Shown here: piece by piece, positions 48,459 to 57,061 of the stretch
How positions within the stretch are numbered: position 1 is the stretch's first letter
How the letters are laid out: each line of letters opens with the position of its first letter
NCBI GenBank assembly: GCA_015067075.1
Contig: SVND01000006.1
Coordinates: forward strand, 1-58,470
From: Oscillospiraceae bacterium
GTDB lineage: Bacteria; Bacillota; Clostridia; Oscillospirales; SIG530
Reading direction: 5' to 3'
DNA length: 58,470 bases
Notes under the pieces: model-generated
Told to the model about the DNA's origin: nothing
What the model saw: only the letters and a program-made list of their open reading frames with translations
The model's database searches: none
Program-made: the position numbers and the translations under genes

Positions 48459-48493
48459 AAGAAGGCAGAGAATGTCAATTTCTCTGCCTTCTT
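48459..48493. terminator. Bidirectional terminator between the YgjV-like and acetyltransferase genes
   Basis: GAAGGCAGAGAA (48461-48472) pairs with TTCTCTGCCTTC (48480-48491) around a seven-base loop, with AA and TT on the outer sides. It serves two convergent genes. Confidence 0.88.
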
Positions 48494-48498
48494 ATTAT

Positions 48499-48978
48499 TC
48501 AAATATCTTTTTCCGCCATTGCTTTCAGCGTATCCCCCGTAAGCCTGTACGTTGTCCAAATATCCATAGGCTGAGCGCCCAGCGAGCGATAAAACTTTAT
48601 GGACGGCTCATTCCAATCAAGGCACGCCCATTCAAGTCTGCCACAGCCCATTTCAACGGCTATCGCGGCAAGCCTTGCGAGAAGCGCCTTGCCGATTCCT
48701 CTGCCTCTGAATTCAGGCTGTACGAAAAGGTCCTCAAGATAAATTCCCGCACGCCCCAAAAACGTGGAAAAATTATTGAAAAACAGCGCAAATCCGCAGG
48801 GTGTTCCTTCCCATTCCGCTATGAGCACCTGTGCCTTACCCTTTTCAAATATCCATTCATTCAAAAGAGCTTCATCGGCAACGACCTGGTCAAGCATATG
48901 CTCATAATCTGCAAGCTGTTTTATAAATTCAAGTATCAGCGCCGTATCGTTTTTTTCGGCAAATCGTATATTTATCAT
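48499..48978 (-). CDS. GNAT family N-acetyltransferase (diamine/thialysine acetyltransferase-like)
   Basis: A 159-residue GNAT enzyme that moves acetyl from acetyl-CoA to an amine. The CoA pyrophosphate loop is FRGRGIGKALL near residue 98. The sequence LEDLFVQPEFRGRGIG and then WNEPSIKFYRSLGA closely resembles spermidine/thialysine acetyltransferases, whose catalytic Tyr follows the Asn-Glu-Pro-Ser block. A polyamine or lysine analogue substrate is likely. I start at ATG 48978, with AAAGGATG upstream; a longer start would overlap the preceding gene. It is the last gene of the surface glycan cluster. Confidence 0.87.
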   Translation of the reverse strand: MINIRFAEKNDTALILEFIKQLADYEHMLDQVVADEALLNEWIFEKGKAQVLIAEWEGTPCGFALFFNNFSTFLGRAGIYLEDLFVQPEFRGRGIGKALLARLAAIAVEMGCGRLEWACLDWNEPSIKFYRSLGAQPMDIWTTYRLTGDTLKAMAEKDI

Positions 48979-48982
48979 AGCT

Positions 48983-49234
48983 TCATCCTTTAAGTCCGCG
49001 GGACTGTCTGTCCATATCCTCAACGATTATATCGTATATCTCACCAATACTTGCACAGTATTCAAGCACCAACCACGGCTCATTTGTATGATAATGTACC
49101 TTTATCAAATCATCATCACCTACAGCCAAAAGGCTGTCACCTTTGAAATTTGCCACAAAATAATCGTATATTGCATCCTCATCAAGTCCTTTTCCCTCGA
49201 TAAGAAGCTGTACGTCATATCTAAATTCTATCAT
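48983..49234 (-). CDS. Stand-alone FakA-type middle domain protein (DAK/DegV-associated)
   Basis: An 83-residue protein that matches the domain between the DhaL-like kinase domain and the C-terminal part of fatty acid kinase FakA. The opening YDVQLLIEGKGLDEDAI and the block VGDDDLIKVHYHTNEPW, followed by GEIYDIIVEDM, are the hallmarks, and the two His residues are conserved. There is no kinase domain, so it cannot phosphorylate anything alone. It is complete, with a start two bases after the previous stop and its own stop four bases before the next gene. It may bind an acyl chain or another FakA-like partner. Its role among glycosyltransferases is unknown. Confidence 0.72.
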   Translation of the reverse strand: MIEFRYDVQLLIEGKGLDEDAIYDYFVANFKGDSLLAVGDDDLIKVHYHTNEPWLVLEYCASIGEIYDIIVEDMDRQSRGLKG

Positions 49235-49236
49235 TT

Positions 49237-50382
49237 TTATACACCGTGCTTTTTCAAAATATTGCGCATATTTTCAACGCGTTTATCCCATGATGCCCTC
49301 TCCGCATATTCAAGCTGTTTTTGCTTTCTCTGCTCGTTTACTTCCAAAACAGCCGTATTACAGCACTTGACAAACTGCTCGCCGTCGGAAGCGATATATA
49401 TAACGTCCGCATATTCCGTCACCTGTGCAGGCTGCTCCGTTGAAACTATTGGTTTGCCCGTTGCCATGTACTCGTAAAATTTCAGCGGACTTACGTCCTT
49501 TGAAAGCTTGCTTTTTCTGAACACGTTAAGGCACACGTCAAATTGACGTATGTACGCAGGAAGCTCCTTTTGCGGCTTTGCACCGATGGCTACCACATTC
49601 GGATTTTCAAGCAGCTTATCCACGTTCGCTTTATCCGCTATCGGCCCTATCAAAAGAACGGTTCCGTCGGGACGCTCCTTGGCAAGCTTGTCCAATATCT
49701 CGTAATCCACCCACTCCTGCAAATATCCCACAAAGCCAAATATGGGATGGGCAAGCTGTTCAATCTCCTCGGGACACTCCAGCGGCTGTGTATACGCGCT
49801 GTTAAAAAGGTTAAAATCAACGCCGTTTGGTGTATAATAAGTGTTCGGATTGTAGGGTGCAAGCGTTTCGTAAAGCCCTGTAGCCGTAGTGAAAACCACG
49901 TCAGCTTTTTCACAAAGCTCCTTCTCCTCACCGTCCACCACCTCGGCAGAAATCATACCCTTATAAGCGGAATGTCTGTCAACGCAATGATAGACCAGCT
50001 TACTTTTTTCGGTTTTGTCTATCACGTCAGCCGCCGTCGGCGTATAAGTCCAAAGCACAGCATCTTCAAAGCCCTGCTCCTTTTTTATCTTTGCGATAAG
50101 CGGTTTTACAAACAACATTTGATTAAGCTTATTTATCCATCTGTACTTGTTGTAAAAAGGGAAAAACAGCGGCAGGCGATAAACGGTAAAATTATCGTTT
50201 ATCTGCTCCTTTTTCGATTGTTTCCCATAGTCTTTCAGCGATTTGTCCTTAAATCTTGCGATCATCGTTACAGGTGGATCAATATACGCAATTTTACAGT
50301 CCGTAAGCCGTGACATTACCTGCTGTTTGCTTGTAAAATGCGCCTTCCACGGAGTGGTCGATATACATATAATGCTTTTCAT
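49237..50382 (-). CDS. Glycosyltransferase, GT4/TuaH-like
   Basis: A 381-residue cytoplasmic glycosyltransferase of the GT-B fold. The N-terminal lobe begins SIICISTTPWKAHFTSKQQ, and the C-terminal lobe has IFGFVGYLQEWVDYEIL near 215. The donor-site block is VSPLKFYEYMATGKPIVST near 310, where the E of KFYEY binds the nucleotide sugar ribose in the GT4 family. It resembles TuaH of teichuronic acid synthesis. It follows the GT4-CsaB fusion gene by 11 bases. The sugar and acceptor are unknown. Confidence 0.86.
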   Translation of the reverse strand: MKSIICISTTPWKAHFTSKQQVMSRLTDCKIAYIDPPVTMIARFKDKSLKDYGKQSKKEQINDNFTVYRLPLFFPFYNKYRWINKLNQMLFVKPLIAKIKKEQGFEDAVLWTYTPTAADVIDKTEKSKLVYHCVDRHSAYKGMISAEVVDGEEKELCEKADVVFTTATGLYETLAPYNPNTYYTPNGVDFNLFNSAYTQPLECPEEIEQLAHPIFGFVGYLQEWVDYEILDKLAKERPDGTVLLIGPIADKANVDKLLENPNVVAIGAKPQKELPAYIRQFDVCLNVFRKSKLSKDVSPLKFYEYMATGKPIVSTEQPAQVTEYADVIYIASDGEQFVKCCNTAVLEVNEQRKQKQLEYAERASWDKRVENMRNILKKHGV

Positions 50383-50393
50383 ATCAGTTTCCT

Positions 50394-52607
50394 TTATTTG
50401 CGAATATTTTTCTCATATATATTAAGATTCATATGTGCCGCCTGTTGCAAAGCCGCCACAGTTTCCTTTGCCGTTTCATCGCATTTTTTCCGCGTTGCAA
50501 AAAGCGTATCAAGCATTTGACAAAGCTTTTCTCCGTTTATCTGCTCAACGGGAATGCAAAGCTCACTTTTTATGGAACGCATAAAGCCAAGCGCCTTGAC
50601 ATCATAGGCTATGCCCACAGCAGGCACCTGCCGTGATGATGCAAAAATAAGGGAGTGAAGGCGCATACCGAGTATATAGTCCATTTTCCCGATTATGCCT
50701 ATAGTAACGTCAACACTGCATTTTTCGGAAATAACGTACGCCCTGTTTTTCATCATTCTCGCTATGCTCTCCGATACGCGCACATCATCCGTATGCATAG
50801 GTATAAAAACGGGAACAAAGCCGTATTTTTCACAAGCATGATCCGCCGCAAAAGCCACGCTTTTCGCCGTTTCCTCGGCATTTTTCCAATCTCTTACGGA
50901 TATGCCGAGCAGTTTTTGTTCAGGCAAGCCTGCGCGGATAAGCACCGCATCCACAGCCTGCTCATCGGCGGGATGAAGATTGACCGCAGGGTCAGCACCT
51001 ACAGATATTTCAGGCTTCGTTACGCCAAGTGCAGAAAGCTCCTGAAATGCTCTTTCCTCACGCAACGCTATACCGCAAACGCTCTTATTGAGCACCTTTG
51101 CCGCAAGCTTTCTGTTGCGTGTTTTTGTTATAGGACCGATACCGCAACCGTACATGATTACATTTGCACCGCAAAGCTTTGCAAGTCGAATGGTGAAAAG
51201 ATAAAAGATGATGGAACGCGTACTCGTTATATCCTGAATAAGATTTCCGCCGCCGTTTACAAAAACATCAGAGCGCAAAAGCCTGAAAAATACGCGCGGT
51301 ATATCAAAGCTGTGTATGGCGTATACTCTTTGCACAGCCTTTGTTATTTTCGGTCTGCGCGACATTACCGTAATATCGGCGTTTGGCGTAACGCTTCGTA
51401 TATCCTCAATTATCGCAGATAAAATCGCTTCGTCACCGCTGTTACCTATACCGTATGAGCCGCAAATACAAACACGCTGCGGTTTTCCCATTGCGGCGTT
51501 TGCAAGTATTTTTTCATACAGCGAAAGCTGGCTTTCGCACATTTTCTCCATATTGAAGCATTTTCTCGCTTTTTCATAAAGTCTTTCGCCGAAAAGCTTT
51601 GTTTTTTCGGGATTTTCAGCGAAAAACACAAGCTTTTCCGCAAGCGCCGCATTCTCACCCGGCATGAATAAAAATCCGTTGACACCGCTGTCAATGAGTG
51701 CGGGAATACCTCCTACAGCCGTCGATACCGTCGCCTTTTTTGCCGCCGCGCCCTCCAAAAGCGCATACGGAAAGCCCTCACTGAGCGATGTCATTACGTG
51801 GACGTCAATAAGGCTGAAAAAGCTCGACATATCGCTTACCCAGCCGATAAAGCTCACATATTTGTCAAGCTCTAACGTCTTTGCAAGCTTTTCAAGGCTC
51901 TTTCGCTCCTCGCCGTCGCCGCCGATGATAAATCTGAGCTTATCGTTCTTTTTTACCGCCGTCGCCGCCGCGTTAAGTAGCGTCTTTACATCCTTTATCG
52001 CACAAAGACGCGCCGCAATTCCTATATATACACAGTCCTTTTCATATTCAATGCCGTATTTTTCAGCCGCCTGCTCCTTTGAGCACTGCACAGCTTCGTC
52101 GCTGTAATCAATGCCGTTATATACAGTATACATCGCTTGCGGATTAAAATTACGCTTTATCAGCGTATTTGCCATGGCATCTGATACGACAGTATAGTAG
52201 TCGATGGAGCGAAGGGAAACTGCATTCATAAGTCCGAAGGTTATCTGCTTTAATGGGTTGTCCATATAGTCAAGTCGGTAATCGCTGTGTATCGTTGAAA
52301 CGAGCTTGACCTTTACCTTGCGCTTGACAAAAGCCGCAGTAAGATTTGCCTTTGCGCCGTGAGAATGAACTATCTCATATCCCTCTGCGCGCACCATCTC
52401 CGCAACCTTTTTCGCAACGGTCAAAACATTTTTATCGGCAATCACCCTTGTATTTATACCAAGCTTCTTTGCATCCTCTGCAAAATCACCGTGGCGCAGA
52501 CATATGAGCGTTATTTCTGCTTTTTCCTTAAGTCTTGATAAAAGCGATAATACGTGAGTCTTTGCGCCGCCAACATCGCCGCCGCCTATAATATGCAATA
52601 TTTTCAT
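50394..52607 (-). CDS. GT4 glycosyltransferase fused to CsaB-type polysaccharide pyruvyl transferase
   Basis: A 737-residue fusion. Residues about 1-375 are a GT4 glycosyltransferase (IIGGGDVGGAKTHVLSL at the start, GRLYEKARKCF region at the end, with donor-site motif SLSEGFPYALLEGAAAKK near 290). Residues about 380-737 are a CsaB-like domain: ICGSYGIGNSGDEAILSAI near 385, VNGGGNLIQDITSTRS near 455 and GMRLHSLIFASSRQVP near 650. CsaB adds pyruvate ketals to secondary cell-wall polysaccharide, making the ligand for SLH domains, and an SLH protein is encoded at 1096-2385. The fusion suggests that sugar addition and pyruvylation are coupled on one polymer. Confidence 0.88.
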   Translation of the reverse strand: MKILHIIGGGDVGGAKTHVLSLLSRLKEKAEITLICLRHGDFAEDAKKLGINTRVIADKNVLTVAKKVAEMVRAEGYEIVHSHGAKANLTAAFVKRKVKVKLVSTIHSDYRLDYMDNPLKQITFGLMNAVSLRSIDYYTVVSDAMANTLIKRNFNPQAMYTVYNGIDYSDEAVQCSKEQAAEKYGIEYEKDCVYIGIAARLCAIKDVKTLLNAAATAVKKNDKLRFIIGGDGEERKSLEKLAKTLELDKYVSFIGWVSDMSSFFSLIDVHVMTSLSEGFPYALLEGAAAKKATVSTAVGGIPALIDSGVNGFLFMPGENAALAEKLVFFAENPEKTKLFGERLYEKARKCFNMEKMCESQLSLYEKILANAAMGKPQRVCICGSYGIGNSGDEAILSAIIEDIRSVTPNADITVMSRRPKITKAVQRVYAIHSFDIPRVFFRLLRSDVFVNGGGNLIQDITSTRSIIFYLFTIRLAKLCGANVIMYGCGIGPITKTRNRKLAAKVLNKSVCGIALREERAFQELSALGVTKPEISVGADPAVNLHPADEQAVDAVLIRAGLPEQKLLGISVRDWKNAEETAKSVAFAADHACEKYGFVPVFIPMHTDDVRVSESIARMMKNRAYVISEKCSVDVTIGIIGKMDYILGMRLHSLIFASSRQVPAVGIAYDVKALGFMRSIKSELCIPVEQINGEKLCQMLDTLFATRKKCDETAKETVAALQQAAHMNLNIYEKNIRK

Positions 52608-52627
52608 AAAACAAATCTCATTTCTTT

Positions 52628-53953
52628 TTAAACTTTAGGACCTTTGTTTTTCATCAACAAAAACGCCGAAAGACCTATCATCATAACTGCACCTGTCAGG
52701 TAAACGAAGCGGAATTGCCACATTCCCGATAAAAGCACCTCATTCCCGCTGTTTTCGATAAGCTGCTTAATCTGCGTACCTAAAAATGAGCCAAGCGCCG
52801 TCGCGCCGCCGAAGACAGCGCCCTGTATTCCGATAAATACCGTCATATTCTCTTCAGGTATTATCTCAAACTTTCGCGAAAACAACGATATGGTCATGGA
52901 CGAGCCTGCCGCCGCCGCAAGTGCATACGGCACAAAAAACAGAAATTTGAGAGCCACAGGCGGTATAAGCACCCACGAAAGCGCTTCCGCCACTCTCAAA
53001 AGTATCGAGATAAAAAGCACTTTTCCGCCGCCTACACGATCAGAAAGCCTGCCCCATTTGCTATATAAAAACGCCATTACAAGCGTTGAGCAAACACTCG
53101 TTGCCGTTATGAGTGTGTAGGAAAAATTGTTGTATTTCATCAGATACATCGTATTAAATGATGCGCTGATATAGATGAAAACATACATAAGGAACATTTC
53201 TGCCGTGAACACACAAAAAGGAATATTCCCCTTCAAAAGCTTTGGAAGAACTTTGAAGCTGAATTTTTTCGAGGGCGGATATATCGGCTCATTTACCCTT
53301 GAAAGCATTATCGCCTCACATATTATCAGAATACCGCCGATGGAGTATATAACGATAAAGCCCGTATAGCTACCTCCGAATCTGTCGAGATACGCCGCCG
53401 CAGTCAGCGATATAACAGGTACGACTATCTGCATTACCTTGTTTCTCACCGCAAAAACCCTTCCGCGGCTGTCAATGGGAATAAGTCCCACAAGAATGGA
53501 ATTGTACCCCGTATCTGCAAGAGCCGTCACAACGTAACAAAAAGCTACGACACCAACGATCGTCGGTATAACGTAGGGCGAGTTTTTCGGGAATAAAAGC
53601 GGCATGAAAACCACAAGAGAACAAGTAAGCCTTGCCATGAGTATCATTGCAACGATTATACCCTTTCTTCGCTGTCTTCCCTCAAAAATGTAACCACCGA
53701 ATATTGCCGATGCACCTGCCACAACACCCACAATGGATATGAAGGAAAGCACTGCATCCGTTGCGCCGAGGTATATTAAAAGCCCCTGCAAAAAGTTACC
53801 CTGTATGAGCGTCAGTCCGCATATGGCAATAACAGCTTCAATAGTCAGTATGCTTTGGTCGCGTCTTGTCGGACTGTTTATAAGCTGCGGATCATTTCCG
53901 TAAACAAGATGTGCCACCCTTTCACGAAAAGTTATTCCTTTTTGATATTTCAT
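52628..53953 (-). CDS. Major facilitator superfamily transporter
   Basis: A 441-residue membrane protein with 12 predicted transmembrane helices. A loop with FEGRQRRKG lies between helices 2 and 3, the position of the MFS motif A, and SKWGRLSDRVGGGK lies in the second half. The cytoplasmic N-terminus is about 40 residues. I start at ATG 53953, with GGGGG seven bases upstream; an in-frame TTG 21 bases earlier is less likely. It heads the glycan cluster, but the substrate is unknown. A DUF-like MFS of this kind is also found near cell-wall polymer genes, so a precursor exporter is possible. Confidence 0.82.
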   Translation of the reverse strand: MKYQKGITFRERVAHLVYGNDPQLINSPTRRDQSILTIEAVIAICGLTLIQGNFLQGLLIYLGATDAVLSFISIVGVVAGASAIFGGYIFEGRQRRKGIIVAMILMARLTCSLVVFMPLLFPKNSPYVIPTIVGVVAFCYVVTALADTGYNSILVGLIPIDSRGRVFAVRNKVMQIVVPVISLTAAAYLDRFGGSYTGFIVIYSIGGILIICEAIMLSRVNEPIYPPSKKFSFKVLPKLLKGNIPFCVFTAEMFLMYVFIYISASFNTMYLMKYNNFSYTLITATSVCSTLVMAFLYSKWGRLSDRVGGGKVLFISILLRVAEALSWVLIPPVALKFLFFVPYALAAAAGSSMTISLFSRKFEIIPEENMTVFIGIQGAVFGGATALGSFLGTQIKQLIENSGNEVLLSGMWQFRFVYLTGAVMMIGLSAFLLMKNKGPKV

Positions 53954-54023
53954 ATTAAGGCCCCCGTTTTTCAAAGAAAAACAAAAAAACTTCGTCCGTT
54001 TCCTTCTACTTATTAAAAAAGCA

Positions 54024-54052
54024 TTGACAAATAAAAATGCTGATGCTATAAT
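54024..54052 (+). promoter_or_regulatory. Promoter of the asd-dapA-dapB run
   Basis: TTGACA (54024-54029) and TATAAT (54047-54052), both perfect, 17 bp apart. The leader to the asd ATG at 54206 is about 145 bases. It contains a TTATCG/CGATAA hairpin near 54148-54165, but I see no lysine riboswitch. Confidence 0.8.
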
Positions 54053-54205
54053 AATTAGTCGAAGGATAGATGATACAATAGCGTAAATTTCCTCTCACGG
54101 AATATATTATACTCTCTTTGCTTTCATCTTGCAAGCCCTTTTTATCGTATTTTCGATAATAAAATTATCAAAACAAACATAATATATAAGAAAGAAGAAT
54201 TTGTC

Positions 54206-55201
54206 ATGAAAAACTACAAAGTTGCCGTTGTCGGCGCGACCGGTATGGTCGGAAGAACATTTTTGAAGGTGCTCGAAGAATACAAGCTTCCCGTTTCGGA
54301 ATATGTGCTTTTTGCTTCTGCTCGTTCCGCAGGAAGTGAGATCGACTTCATGGGCAAAAAATACACAATAAAAGAGCTGAACGAATCCAGCTTTGACGAA
54401 GGCTTTGATATTGCCCTTTTCTCCGCAGGCGGCTCCACAAGCGAAAAGTTTGCTCCCATTGCAGCTTCCAAAGGCTGTGTTGTTATTGACAACAGCTCCG
54501 CTTGGCGTATGGATCCCAACGTCCCCCTCGTTATTCCCGAGGTAAACCCCGAGGATATCAAGCTCAACAAGGGTATTATCGCAAATCCCAACTGCTCCAC
54601 GATCCAGGCTATCGTTGCTCTCAAGCCGCTTCACGATAAGTATAAGATCAAGCGCATCGTTTACTCCACATATCAGGCTGTTTCCGGCGCAGGCGTTGCA
54701 GGCTGGAACGATCTTGAAAACGGAATAAAGGGTGAACAACCCAAGAAATTCCCCCATCCCATTTTCAATAACTGCATTCCTCACATTGACGTTTTCACGG
54801 AAAACGGCTACACAAAGGAAGAAATGAAGATGGTCAACGAGACCAAGAAGATACTCCACGACGATTCTCTTCGCATTACTGTAACAACAGTTCGCGTTCC
54901 TGTTTTCAACAGCCACAGCGAAGCTATCAACGTTGAATTTGAAAAGCCCTTCGATCTTGACGAGCTCAAGGCTCTTCTCGCTTCCTCCGAAGGCATCGTT
55001 GTTCAGGACGATCCGCAAAACAACGTATATCCTCTCGCCGCTGAAGCTACAGGCACAGACAGCGTTTACGTCGGCCGTATCAGACGCGACTTCAGCGTTG
55101 ACAGCGGTATCAATATGTGGGTAGTTGCAGACAACATCCGCAAGGGCGCTGCAGCTAACGCTGTTCAGATTGCAAAGAAAATGATGGAAATGGACGCATA
55201 A
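54206..55201 (+). CDS. asd: Aspartate-semialdehyde dehydrogenase
   Basis: A 331-residue NADP-dependent enzyme that reduces aspartyl phosphate to the semialdehyde for lysine, diaminopimelate, threonine and methionine synthesis. The N-terminal Rossmann motif is VVGATGMVGRTFL. The catalytic Cys is in ANPNCSTIQ near residue 130, and the conserved His/Arg region TVRVPVFNSHSEA follows near 230. It begins a dap run with dapA and dapB. Confidence 0.96.
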   Translation: MKNYKVAVVGATGMVGRTFLKVLEEYKLPVSEYVLFASARSAGSEIDFMGKKYTIKELNESSFDEGFDIALFSAGGSTSEKFAPIAASKGCVVIDNSSAWRMDPNVPLVIPEVNPEDIKLNKGIIANPNCSTIQAIVALKPLHDKYKIKRIVYSTYQAVSGAGVAGWNDLENGIKGEQPKKFPHPIFNNCIPHIDVFTENGYTKEEMKMVNETKKILHDDSLRITVTTVRVPVFNSHSEAINVEFEKPFDLDELKALLASSEGIVVQDDPQNNVYPLAAEATGTDSVYVGRIRRDFSVDSGINMWVVADNIRKGAAANAVQIAKKMMEMDA

Positions 55202-55213
55202 AGCCACTCTATG

Positions 55214-55257
55214 CAATTTCCGCCGGCAAGGAAATTGTATTCTCTCCCCTTTGCCGG
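55214..55257 (+). promoter_or_regulatory. Overlapping alternative hairpins in the asd-dapA gap
   Basis: CAATTTCC (55214-55221) can pair with GGAAATTG (55230-55237), an 8-bp stem whose loop contains CCGGCAA. CCGGCAA (55223-55229) can instead pair with TTGCCGG (55251-55257). The two pairings cannot form together. The second lies just before the dapA ribosome binding site (GGAG 55264-55267). There is no T-run, so a translational switch or message processing is more likely than termination. Confidence 0.45.
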
Positions 55258-55273
55258 AGAATTGGAGACTAAC

Positions 55274-56161
55274 ATGAGAACACCTATTTTTACAGGCGCA
55301 GGTGTCGCTATCGTCACCCCCTTTACCGCTGACGGCAAGGTTAATTACCCCAAGCTCGGCGAGATCATTGAGGCTCAGATAGCAGGTCATACAGATGCTA
55401 TCATTATCTGCGGCACAACAGGTGAAGCTTGCACTCTTACCGACGAGGAGCATAAGGAATGCATCCGCTACACAGTCGAAAAGGTCGCAGGCCGCATTCC
55501 CGTTATCGCAGGCACAGGAAGCAACGACACAGATTATGCTATCCAGCTTTCCGTTTATGCCGCCGAGGTTGGCGCTGACGGTCTGCTTCTTGTCACACCC
55601 TATTACAACAAAGCAACACAAAAGGGTCTTGTTATGCATTTTAATGCTATTGCAAATGCCGCAAAGATCCCCTGCATAATCTACAACGTACCTTCAAGAA
55701 CAGGCGTTAATATTGCGCCCGAAACGTATCTTGAAATGTCCAAAAACCCCTACATAGTTGCCTGCAAGGAAGCAAGCGGAAATATCTCCGCTGTAGCTAA
55801 GACTGCGGCACTTTGCGGCGACGATTTTGCTATCTATTCAGGCAACGACGACCAGATAACTGCTATTCTTTCCCTCGGCGGTAAGGGCGTTATCTCCGTT
55901 TTGTCAAACGTTTGCCCGAAGGAAACTCACGATATCTGCCAATCCTACTTCGACGGCGACGTTGAAACAAGCAGAAAGCTTCAGCTTAAATATATTGCTC
56001 TTTGCGATGCACTCTTTTGCGAGGTAAACCCCATTCCCGTAAAGACTGCCATGAACATGATGGGCATGGAAGTCGGCGGACTTCGCCTTCCCCTTTGCGA
56101 GATGAGCGAGCAAAACGCTGAAAAGCTTCGCAAAACACTTAAGGACTACGACCTTATTTGA
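55274..56161 (+). CDS. dapA: 4-hydroxy-tetrahydrodipicolinate synthase
   Basis: A 295-residue aldolase-family enzyme that condenses pyruvate with aspartate semialdehyde. [10 protein letters not shown] near residue 42, [10 protein letters not shown] near 132 and the Schiff-base lysine in VACKEASG near 160 are all present. I start at ATG 55274, with GGAG seven bases upstream, because the family N-terminus begins there. An in-frame extension would run through the intercistronic hairpins. Confidence 0.96.
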   Translation: MRTPIFTGAGVAIVTPFTADGKVNYPKLGEIIEAQIAGHTDAIIICGTTGEACTLTDEEHKECIRYTVEKVAGRIPVIAGTGSNDTDYAIQLSVYAAEVGADGLLLVTPYYNKATQKGLVMHFNAIANAAKIPCIIYNVPSRTGVNIAPETYLEMSKNPYIVACKEASGNISAVAKTAALCGDDFAIYSGNDDQITAILSLGGKGVISVLSNVCPKETHDICQSYFDGDVETSRKLQLKYIALCDALFCEVNPIPVKTAMNMMGMEVGGLRLPLCEMSEQNAEKLRKTLKDYDLI

Positions 56162-56174
56162 TAAACCCCTGAAG

Positions 56175-56221
56175 AAAGGAAGGCATAAGCAAGCTTTTTG
56201 CTCATGCCGCACATAAAAATG
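56175..56221 (+). promoter_or_regulatory. Ribosome binding site separated from the dapB start by a hairpin
   Basis: AAAGGAAGG (56175-56183) is followed by a stem: GGCAT (56182-56186) with ATGCC (56204-56208), and AGCAA (56188-56192) with TTGCT (56198-56202). The likely ATG is at 56219. Unfolded, the spacing is far too long. Folded, the SD lies about 11 bases from the ATG. An in-frame ATG at 56204 lies within the stem. Confidence 0.4.
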
Positions 56222-56992
56222 AAAGTTTTGGATATACTTCTTTGCGGCTGTAACGGACGCATGGGAAGAGCTGTCGCACAGCAGGTAGCAGCTTCCGATA
56301 AAATGCGCATCGTTGCAGGTATAGATATTATGGCAACACAGAACGACAGCTTCCCTGTTTTCTCAAGCTTCAGCGATTTTACAGGCAAGGCTGACGTTAT
56401 AATCGACTTTTCCAATCCCAAGGGACTTGCTTCCCTGCTCGATTATGCCGTGACAACAGGCACACCCGCCGTTGTTTGCACGACAGGTCTTGACGAGCAG
56501 CAAAAGCAATCGCTTCGCGATGCTTCCGAAAAGGTCGCCATCTTCTTTTCCGCAAATATGTCTATCGGTATCAATCTCATATGCGAGCTTGCAAAAAAGG
56601 CAGCAGCTTTGCTCGGCACTCAATACGATATCGAGATAATCGAAAAGCATCACAACCAGAAGCTTGACGCGCCCAGCGGAACAGCTTTACTTATCGCTGA
56701 TGAAATATCTACCGTTTTCGACGAGCCTCGTGAATACGTTTACGACCGCCACTCTGTGCGCCGTAAGCGCGACACACGCGAGATAGGTATTCACGCTATC
56801 CGCGGCGGTAATATTATAGGCGAGCACGAGGTTATTTTTGCAGGTCCTAACGAGGTCATTGAATTAAGCCACAGCGCCGCTTCCCGCGAGGTCTTCGCTC
56901 TCGGCGCCGTCCGCGCCGCTGAGTTTACTGCAGGCAAAGGCGCAGGTATGTACAATATGTCTATGCTTATTGCTCAGACCGAAGCAAAATAA
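56219..56992 (+). CDS. dapB: 4-hydroxy-tetrahydrodipicolinate reductase
   Basis: A 257-residue NAD(P)H-dependent enzyme that reduces the DapA product. The nucleotide loop is CGCNGRMGRAV near residue 9. The catalytic block EKHHNQKLDAPSGTALLIADEI near 142 gives His and Lys. RGGNIIGEHEV near 195 is also conserved. ATG 56219 places the glycine-rich loop at the usual distance from the start. Earlier in-frame starts (56198 TTG, 56204 ATG) are possible. It is followed by rseP after about 70 bases. Confidence 0.93.
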   Translation: MKVLDILLCGCNGRMGRAVAQQVAASDKMRIVAGIDIMATQNDSFPVFSSFSDFTGKADVIIDFSNPKGLASLLDYAVTTGTPAVVCTTGLDEQQKQSLRDASEKVAIFFSANMSIGINLICELAKKAAALLGTQYDIEIIEKHHNQKLDAPSGTALLIADEISTVFDEPREYVYDRHSVRRKRDTREIGIHAIRGGNIIGEHEVIFAGPNEVIELSHSAASREVFALGAVRAAEFTAGKGAGMYNMSMLIAQTEAK

Positions 56993-57061
56993 CGCACGTT
57001 AAATCTCACAGGACTGTTAATCGGGGGAAAACAAATTACATATCCCGACAGGAGTGATTTT

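Noticed and set aside
54053-54205. Lysine riboswitch in the asd leader
   Set aside because: The leader is long enough to tempt, but the conserved L-box elements and a multi-helix junction are not there, only one small hairpin.
54107-55639. Minus-strand frame of 510 codons opposite asd and dapA
   Set aside because: It spans the gap between two certain genes on the other strand and has a Cys-rich shadow-like composition.
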